Assembly: GCA_964489955.1 (NCBI GenBank) | Contig: CAZBAV010000007.1 | Coordinates: 35,364 to 99,363 of the forward strand | Origin: Leadbetterella sp964489955 | GTDB lineage: Bacteria; Bacteroidota; Bacteroidia; Cytophagales; Spirosomataceae | Direction of reading: 5' to 3' | DNA length: 64,000 nt | Shown: piece after piece, positions 59,321-64,000 of the stretch | Layout: each line of letters opens with the position of its first letter | Numbering within the stretch: the stretch's first letter is position 1 | Notes under the pieces: generated by a model | Databases searched by the model: none | What the model was told of the DNA's origin: nothing | What the model saw: the letters and a program-made list of their open reading frames with translations, nothing else | Translations under genes and position numbers: made by a program

Positions 59321-60088
59321 TTAAACCTCTGGATTAGAAATACTTGCAGACAAGAACTCCCTGTTTAACCTCGCAATATTATCTAATGATATTTCTTTAG
59401 GACATTCTGCCGCACACGCTCCGGTATTGGTACATGCTCCAAAACCTTCTGCATCCATATGGGCTACCATGTTTAGAGCACGCTTTTCTCTTTCCGGCTG
59501 TCCTTGTGGTAAAAGAGCCAATTGGCTTACTTTTGCCGAAACAAAAAGCATGGCTGAGGCATTCTTACAAGCTGCCACACAAGCTCCACATCCGATACAA
59601 GCCGCCGCTGCAAAAGCCAAATCGGCCTTATCTTTACCTATAGGCAGATTGTTTGCATCTTGAGCGTTACCCGTGTTTACAGATACGTATCCACCAGAAG
59701 CTATTATACGGTCAAAAGCAGTACGGTCTACTACTAAATCTTTAATTACAGGAAAAGCCCTTGCACGCCAAGGTTCTACTACCACAGTATCACCATCTTT
59801 AAAGCTTCTCATGTGCAGCTGACAAGTGGTAACGCCTTCTAGCGGTCCGTGCGGACGACCATTTATATACATAGAGCACATACCACAAATACCCTCACGG
59901 CAGTCATGGTCAAAAGCTATAGGTTCTTTACTTTCGTGTATAAGCTGTTCGTTTAATACATCAAACATCTCAAGGAATGACATATCTGGAGACACATCTT
60001 TTACAACAAAGTCTTCAAGATGCCCTTTGGTTTCAGCGTTTTTCTGCTTCCAAACTCTCAGGTTTATGGTCATATGTTCACTACTCAT
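59321..60088 (-). CDS. sdhB: Succinate dehydrogenase/fumarate reductase iron-sulfur subunit
   Basis: Carries electrons from the flavoprotein to quinone through three clusters. The 255-residue protein has the [2Fe-2S] site in the N-terminal ferredoxin domain (CREGICGMCSMYINGRP) and the C-terminal [4Fe-4S]/[3Fe-4S] cysteines (CIGCGACVAAC and ACTNTGACAAECPKE). It is the last of three genes, 20 nt after sdhA. The arrangement belongs to the type B (di-heme, single cytochrome subunit) enzymes of Bacteroidota. Confidence 0.95.
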   Translation of the reverse strand: MSSEHMTINLRVWKQKNAETKGHLEDFVVKDVSPDMSFLEMFDVLNEQLIHESKEPIAFDHDCREGICGMCSMYINGRPHGPLEGVTTCQLHMRSFKDGDTVVVEPWRARAFPVIKDLVVDRTAFDRIIASGGYVSVNTGNAQDANNLPIGKDKADLAFAAAACIGCGACVAACKNASAMLFVSAKVSQLALLPQGQPEREKRALNMVAHMDAEGFGACTNTGACAAECPKEISLDNIARLNREFLSASISNPEV

Positions 60089-60108
60089 TATCTATCTGTA
60101 GTTTAAGA

Positions 60109-62091
60109 TTATTTATAATTTCTTTGAGCTATTTTGATGTTTTCATACACCAATTCTTCTTTGTGCAGCGTCCAGGCACTGTCACCATTGTACTCCCAAG
60201 CAGATACAAACATGAAGTTTTCGTCGTCCCGCAGGGCTTCGCCTCCGTCTTCTTGGTATTCTTCACGGAAGTGTCCACCACATGACTCTTTCCTTTCAAG
60301 AGCATCTTTACACATCAATTCCCCTAGTTCTATGAAGTCTGCTACCCTACCGGCCTTATCCAACTCTGGATTAAACCCGTCTACATCTCCCATAACTCTT
60401 AGGTCAGACCAGAAATCCTTTTTCAATTGCTGTATCTCCTCAATTGCCTCTTTCAAGCCTTGCTCGTTACGGGCCATACCACATTTTTCCCACATAATCT
60501 TTCCTAATTTCTTGTGGAAAGACTCTGGACTTTGCTTGCCTTTTATGCCTGTAAGTTTATTCAAGGTGTCTTGAACATGTTTCTCAGCAGCCACAAACGC
60601 TTCGTGATCCGTAGGTATGGCTTTCACTCTAATTTCTTGCGAAAGATAGGCTCCAATAGTATAAGGTATCACAAAATATCCATCAGAAAGACCCTGCATC
60701 AATGCCGAAGCCCCCAAACGGTTGGCTCCGTGATCTGAGAAGTTGGCTTCTCCTAGTGCATATAAACCTGGAACCGTAGTCATAAGGTTATAATCTACCC
60801 AAAGGCCACCCATAGTATAGTGTACCGCAGGGTAAATCATCATTGGCACTTCGTACGGGTTTTCTCCAGTAATCTGCTTGTACATGTCAAACAGGTTACC
60901 ATATTCTTCTTTTACAACCTCTTTACCCAGTCTTGTTAAGGTCTCAATATCTGGATTCTCTATACCTAACTTGGTAGCTTCGGCACGACCGTATTTATTG
61001 ATAAGGTTAAATTTAAAGTCAAGATAAACGGCTTGCTTGGTTATACCTACACCGTAACCTGCATCACAACGCTCTTTTGCGGCACGTGAAGCAATATCCC
61101 TAGGTACAAGGTTACCAAAAGCAGGGTATCTTCTTTCTAGGTAATAATCACGCTCCTCTTCCGGAATATCGTTTGCAGCTCTTGTATCGTCTTTTTTCTT
61201 CGGTACCCAAATACGTCCATCGTTACGTAGTGACTCAGACATTAGCGTAAGCTTAGACTGGTGGTCACCCGATACCGGGATACATGTAGGGTGAATTTGC
61301 GTGAAGCAAGGGTTTCCAAAATACGCCCCTACTCTGTGGGCTTTCCATGCTGCGGTTACGTTAGAACCCATAGCATTGGTAGATAGATAGAATACGTTTC
61401 CGTATCCACCTGTACACAAAAGTACAGCATGCCCGAAATGTCTTTCTAGCTTACCTGTTATTAAGTTACGGGCAATGATACCACGTGCTTTGCCGTCTAC
61501 CATTACCACTTCCAGCATTTCATGACGAGAGAACATCTCTACAGCCCCTTTTCCTACCTGACGCTCTAATGCGGAGTAAGCACCCAATAAAAGCTGCTGT
61601 CCTGTTTGCCCGGCTGCATAAAATGTACGCTGTACCTGCGTACCACCGAACGAACGGTTACGGAGCATTCCGCCGTAATCACGGGCAAAAGGAACACCCT
61701 GAGCTACACATTGATCTATAATATTGGCTGACACCTCTGCCAAACGGTGCACGTTGGCTTCCCTGGCACGGTAGTCACCGCCTTTAATTGTATCGTAAAA
61801 CAAACGGTAAGTAGAGTCACCATCATTTTGGTAATTCTTTGCCGCATTTATACCTCCTTGGGCTGCAATAGAGTGAGCCCTACGGGGTGAGTCTTGAAAG
61901 CAAAATGCCTTTACTTTATAACCCATTTCGGCAAGGGATGCAGCGGCAGAAGCCCCAGCAAGTCCAGTACCTACTACTATTATTTCCAGATTTCTTTTGT
62001 TAGCCGGGTTTACCAACGGAATGGTAGACTTATACTTTATCCACTTTTCGGCTATTGGCCCTTCAGGAATCTTAGAATCTAGCTTAGTCAT
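60109..62091 (-). CDS. sdhA: Succinate dehydrogenase/fumarate reductase flavoprotein subunit
   Basis: Catalytic subunit that oxidises succinate (or reduces fumarate) at FAD. The 660-residue protein shows the FAD loop VVGTGLAGASAAASLAEMG, the flavin-attachment histidine context RAHSIAAQGGINAAKN, and the substrate region GALWVDY-like GGLWVDYNLMTTVPGLYALGE, with NRLGASALMQGL near the C terminus. It is the long Bacteroidota type. It lies 9 nt after sdhC. Confidence 0.96.
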   Translation of the reverse strand: MTKLDSKIPEGPIAEKWIKYKSTIPLVNPANKRNLEIIVVGTGLAGASAAASLAEMGYKVKAFCFQDSPRRAHSIAAQGGINAAKNYQNDGDSTYRLFYDTIKGGDYRAREANVHRLAEVSANIIDQCVAQGVPFARDYGGMLRNRSFGGTQVQRTFYAAGQTGQQLLLGAYSALERQVGKGAVEMFSRHEMLEVVMVDGKARGIIARNLITGKLERHFGHAVLLCTGGYGNVFYLSTNAMGSNVTAAWKAHRVGAYFGNPCFTQIHPTCIPVSGDHQSKLTLMSESLRNDGRIWVPKKKDDTRAANDIPEEERDYYLERRYPAFGNLVPRDIASRAAKERCDAGYGVGITKQAVYLDFKFNLINKYGRAEATKLGIENPDIETLTRLGKEVVKEEYGNLFDMYKQITGENPYEVPMMIYPAVHYTMGGLWVDYNLMTTVPGLYALGEANFSDHGANRLGASALMQGLSDGYFVIPYTIGAYLSQEIRVKAIPTDHEAFVAAEKHVQDTLNKLTGIKGKQSPESFHKKLGKIMWEKCGMARNEQGLKEAIEEIQQLKKDFWSDLRVMGDVDGFNPELDKAGRVADFIELGELMCKDALERKESCGGHFREEYQEDGGEALRDDENFMFVSAWEYNGDSAWTLHKEELVYENIKIAQRNYK

Positions 62092-62100
62092 ATCTATAAA

Positions 62101-62880
62101 TTATTTCAAAAAGTAAAAATAAAGTGGCATAGCTGCATATCCTATAGGGATAAGTACACCAAAAAACCAAGTGCTAATTCCTTTTATTAGAGGAGTGTAT
62201 TTAGCATGACGTAAACCCAAAGATTGGAATGCACTCTGGAAACCATGAATAAGGTGGAACGCCAAAACTCCCATTGAAATCACATAAAATAACACCAACC
62301 ACCACTGCTGGAACGCTGCAGAAACGGTCTCATATAAATCTTTAACTACAATAGATTTTGTACCAGCTTCGTTATCAAAACTTTCTACTTGTTTCACATC
62401 TTGTGTATAACCTTCCGGCATATACGCTGTAGTGATTTTTCCTGTAGCCAACTCTTCAGTATATTTTACATAAGGTAGACTTACATTATGGTATTTGTAC
62501 CAAAAATCTCCCATGTGTACTACAATGTAAACTAATAGGATAGTACCCAAAATAGCCATATTCCGGCTATAACCACTAGATTGGTTCTTATTTACCACAT
62601 AACCTTCCGGACGTGCCTGACGGTTCTTGTAGGTAATATAAATCCCCCAAAATGCATGGAAAAGGATAAAGAAGTAGTTTCCATAGGATACAACTTTAAT
62701 AGGAGCAAAAGTGGTCATGAAAACGGCGTAGGTATTGAAAGAATAGCCTCCGTCATCATTAAAAAGCTGTAAATTACCTATTAAGTGTACGACCAAGAAA
62801 AGACAAAGAAACAAACCTGTGAGTGCCATCAACACTTTTTTACCGATAGAACTCGTTAGGGTTTTGGTTAACCAAGACAT
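62101..62880 (-). CDS. sdhC: Succinate dehydrogenase cytochrome b subunit
   Basis: A 259-residue membrane anchor of the b558 type with five helices that holds two hemes and the quinone site. It begins with SSIGKKVLMALTGLFLCLFLVVHLIGN; that histidine and others in helices 2-5 (FHAFWGIYIT, VHMGDFWYKYH, FHLIHGFQSAF) are the likely heme ligands. One cytochrome subunit replaces the SdhC/SdhD pair of Proteobacteria. It is the first gene of the operon and follows a clear promoter. Confidence 0.93.
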   Translation of the reverse strand: MSWLTKTLTSSIGKKVLMALTGLFLCLFLVVHLIGNLQLFNDDGGYSFNTYAVFMTTFAPIKVVSYGNYFFILFHAFWGIYITYKNRQARPEGYVVNKNQSSGYSRNMAILGTILLVYIVVHMGDFWYKYHNVSLPYVKYTEELATGKITTAYMPEGYTQDVKQVESFDNEAGTKSIVVKDLYETVSAAFQQWWLVLFYVISMGVLAFHLIHGFQSAFQSLGLRHAKYTPLIKGISTWFFGVLIPIGYAAMPLYFYFLK

Positions 62881-62932
62881 AGCAGATGTTTAGCTTAAAT
62901 ACTTAGAAAAATCCTATTTTGATATAGCGACC

Positions 62933-62963
62933 CAAAGCTAGGAGTTTATTGTTTTAGAATCAA
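62933..62963 (-). promoter_or_regulatory. Promoter of the sdhCAB operon
   Basis: On the minus strand: TTG at 62961-62963, a 20-nt spacer, TAGCTTTG at 62933-62940, about 52 nt before the sdhC ATG. Confidence 0.55.
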
Positions 62964-63073
62964 TCTAAATTCGAAGAAATTACCATATCCTTATCATTGG
63001 CAAAGAACAAACACTCCTCTTAGTGTTTTATCATAATTTACACAAACATACCTAACTCATTACTTTATTTGTC

Positions 63074-63081
63074 TAATTTTG
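63074..63081 (+). promoter_or_regulatory. -7 element of the M36 peptidase gene
   Basis: TAATTTTG matches TAnnTTTG 25 nt before the ATG at 63107. Confidence 0.45.
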
Positions 63082-63106
63082 AGACCACAACTAAGCCCGC
63101 TTTGAG

Positions 63107-64000
63107 ATGAAAAGATTAATTTGGTTTGCTTTTGTATTACCATTGGCTGTTTACGCCCAAGACCCTATTACTACCGCAAGAAACTTTATCTTACAAAATA
63201 AGAGCAATGCCTTATTAAATGGCGTACAAAATCTAGAACTTTCTGTCTCTGCCAGCTACCAACCCCAAAAGTCGGGTAACAATTACGTTTACTTTAACCA
63301 AGAAGTAGATGGTATCCCTGTTTACAATGCTATATATAATGTTGTAGTTGGGTCTAAAGACAAGATTTTACATAGTGTACATTCGTTTGAGAATAACATA
63401 AATCAAAAAGAAAAAATAGATTACACCAAAGTCATCTCTCCCGCAGATGCATATACTATTGTAGCCAGATCACTGGGAATTTCTGGTAATGCCACCATAG
63501 TGCAGAAAAATACCAACCTGCAAAACTATATTACAAAAGTTAAAATGGTGAACAGCCAGTCTGATACGATAACAGCCCAGTTAGAGTGGCTTCCGAGAAA
63601 GGATTTTGGAAAGGAACCTAAGGAAAATGTAAGTTTGGCTTTGTGTTGGAGGATGAATATAGACTCTCCGAAAGAGAATACACACTTTCTAGTACATATC
63701 CAGGCAAGCTCCGGCCTTATTCTAAAAAACCAGGACTTGGTGACGCGATGTAATTTTGGCCTAGCTCCACATGTCTGCAAAGCAACCCATGAGCATACGG
63801 CAAATAATAATTCCACCTTTGCCCCGAATAGTTACCAAGTTTTCGATATCCCAACAGAAAGCCCGATCCATGGACCACGCACTATTGTAACCAATCCTTA
63901 CAACCGTTTTTTACCCGCCGGAATGGGCCCGGGAGCCACCAATGGCTGGCACTCTGACGGATACACAGATTACACCATTACTCGTGGAAATAATGTTTGG
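63107..64000 (+). CDS. M36 family (fungalysin-like) metallopeptidase, N-terminal part
   Basis: Secreted zinc protease; only the first 298 residues are in the window. A signal peptide (MKRLIWFAFVLPLAVYAQ) is followed by an FTP-type propeptide (NNYVYFNQEVDGIPVYNAIYNV, residues ~60-85), which keeps the enzyme inactive and assists folding. Then comes the conserved lead into the catalytic domain: PIHGPRTIVTNPYN and GWHSDGYTDYTITRGNNVW. The HExxH site lies beyond the edge. Such proteins often end in a T9SS sorting domain in this phylum, which cannot be seen here. Confidence 0.85.
   Translation, partial: MKRLIWFAFVLPLAVYAQDPITTARNFILQNKSNALLNGVQNLELSVSASYQPQKSGNNYVYFNQEVDGIPVYNAIYNVVVGSKDKILHSVHSFENNINQKEKIDYTKVISPADAYTIVARSLGISGNATIVQKNTNLQNYITKVKMVNSQSDTITAQLEWLPRKDFGKEPKENVSLALCWRMNIDSPKENTHFLVHIQASSGLILKNQDLVTRCNFGLAPHVCKATHEHTANNNSTFAPNSYQVFDIPTESPIHGPRTIVTNPYNRFLPAGMGPGATNGWHSDGYTDYTITRGNNVW

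Noticed and set aside
1..64000. CRISPR arrays, tRNA, rRNA, prophage and complete insertion sequences
   Set aside because: Looked for repeats with regular spacing, cloverleaf-like sequences and transposase motifs; none could be supported.

Overview
The window is chromosomal DNA from a Bacteroidota bacterium, most likely an aerobic Cytophagales-type organism. The evidence is a secreted protein with the type B (CHU_C) type IX secretion sorting domain, a SusC/SusD pair, Bacteroidota-specific families (DUF3857, DUF2911, DUF6132), the three-gene SdhCAB with a single cytochrome b subunit, and many promoters with the Bacteroidota -7 element TAnnTTTG. Most of the 64 kb is ordinary core chromosome. No rRNA, tRNA, CRISPR array, prophage or intact insertion sequence was seen. 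Two 10-N assembly gaps lie at 27223-27232 and 33059-33068.

Layout. 1-20.9 kb is housekeeping: rimO (cut by the left edge), a T9SS cargo protein, a membrane protein plus recO, plsY, leuA, pyk, an LpxH-like phosphoesterase and a glycosyltransferase, an SLC45-type sugar MFS transporter, ffh, hemH, purF, a DEAD-box helicase and a mannose-1-phosphate guanylyltransferase. 21-29.6 kb is a sulfane-sulfur/thiosulfate locus: a Crp/Fnr-type regulator, a TauE/SafE exporter, a CstB-like persulfide dioxygenase with two rhodanese domains, a rhodanese, YgaP/DUF2892 and DUF6132 membrane proteins, a DoxD-DoxA thiosulfate:quinone oxidoreductase fusion and a split YeeE/YedE transporter. 29.9-35 kb holds ppc, an Rrf2 regulator with an NmrA-type reductase, and a DUF2911 protein. 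35-43.2 kb holds a copper P-type ATPase, a SusCD-lipoprotein operon and folA. 43.2-47.8 kb holds an SDR gene and a family 2A encapsulin operon: shell, cysteine desulfurase with a long N-terminal cargo extension, DUF4395 and a NIL-domain protein. 48-54 kb has a Tat-exported Gfo/Idh/MocA oxidoreductase and a tandem DUF3857 pair. 54-63 kb has argD-argC, a MarR-OMP-Nudix operon, rseP and sdhCAB. The right edge cuts an M36 metallopeptidase gene.

The main discovery is regulatory. Four promoters in the sulfur locus carry the same two-part site, GTAAC-N4-GTnnC, always exactly 22 nt upstream of a nAAnTTTG -7 element. The site has the 5-4-5 geometry of Crp/Fnr boxes, and its position fits class II activation. 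The Crp/Fnr gene next door, whose protein has a single cysteine, is the obvious candidate regulator. The four promoters drive the exporter, the persulfide dioxygenase-rhodanese unit, the small membrane proteins and the thiosulfate transporter, so together they look like one sulfide/persulfide-responsive regulon.

Three other local circuits can be read from the DNA. The Rrf2 gene and its two downstream neighbours share a TGTAA-N9-TTACA palindrome. The encapsulin promoter is covered by a perfect 29-bp palindrome centred on its -33 box. The marR gene has a 14-bp palindrome centred on its own -33 box. The encapsulin operon and the persulfide locus both handle sulfane sulfur, so the window contains two physically separate, separately controlled sulfur systems.
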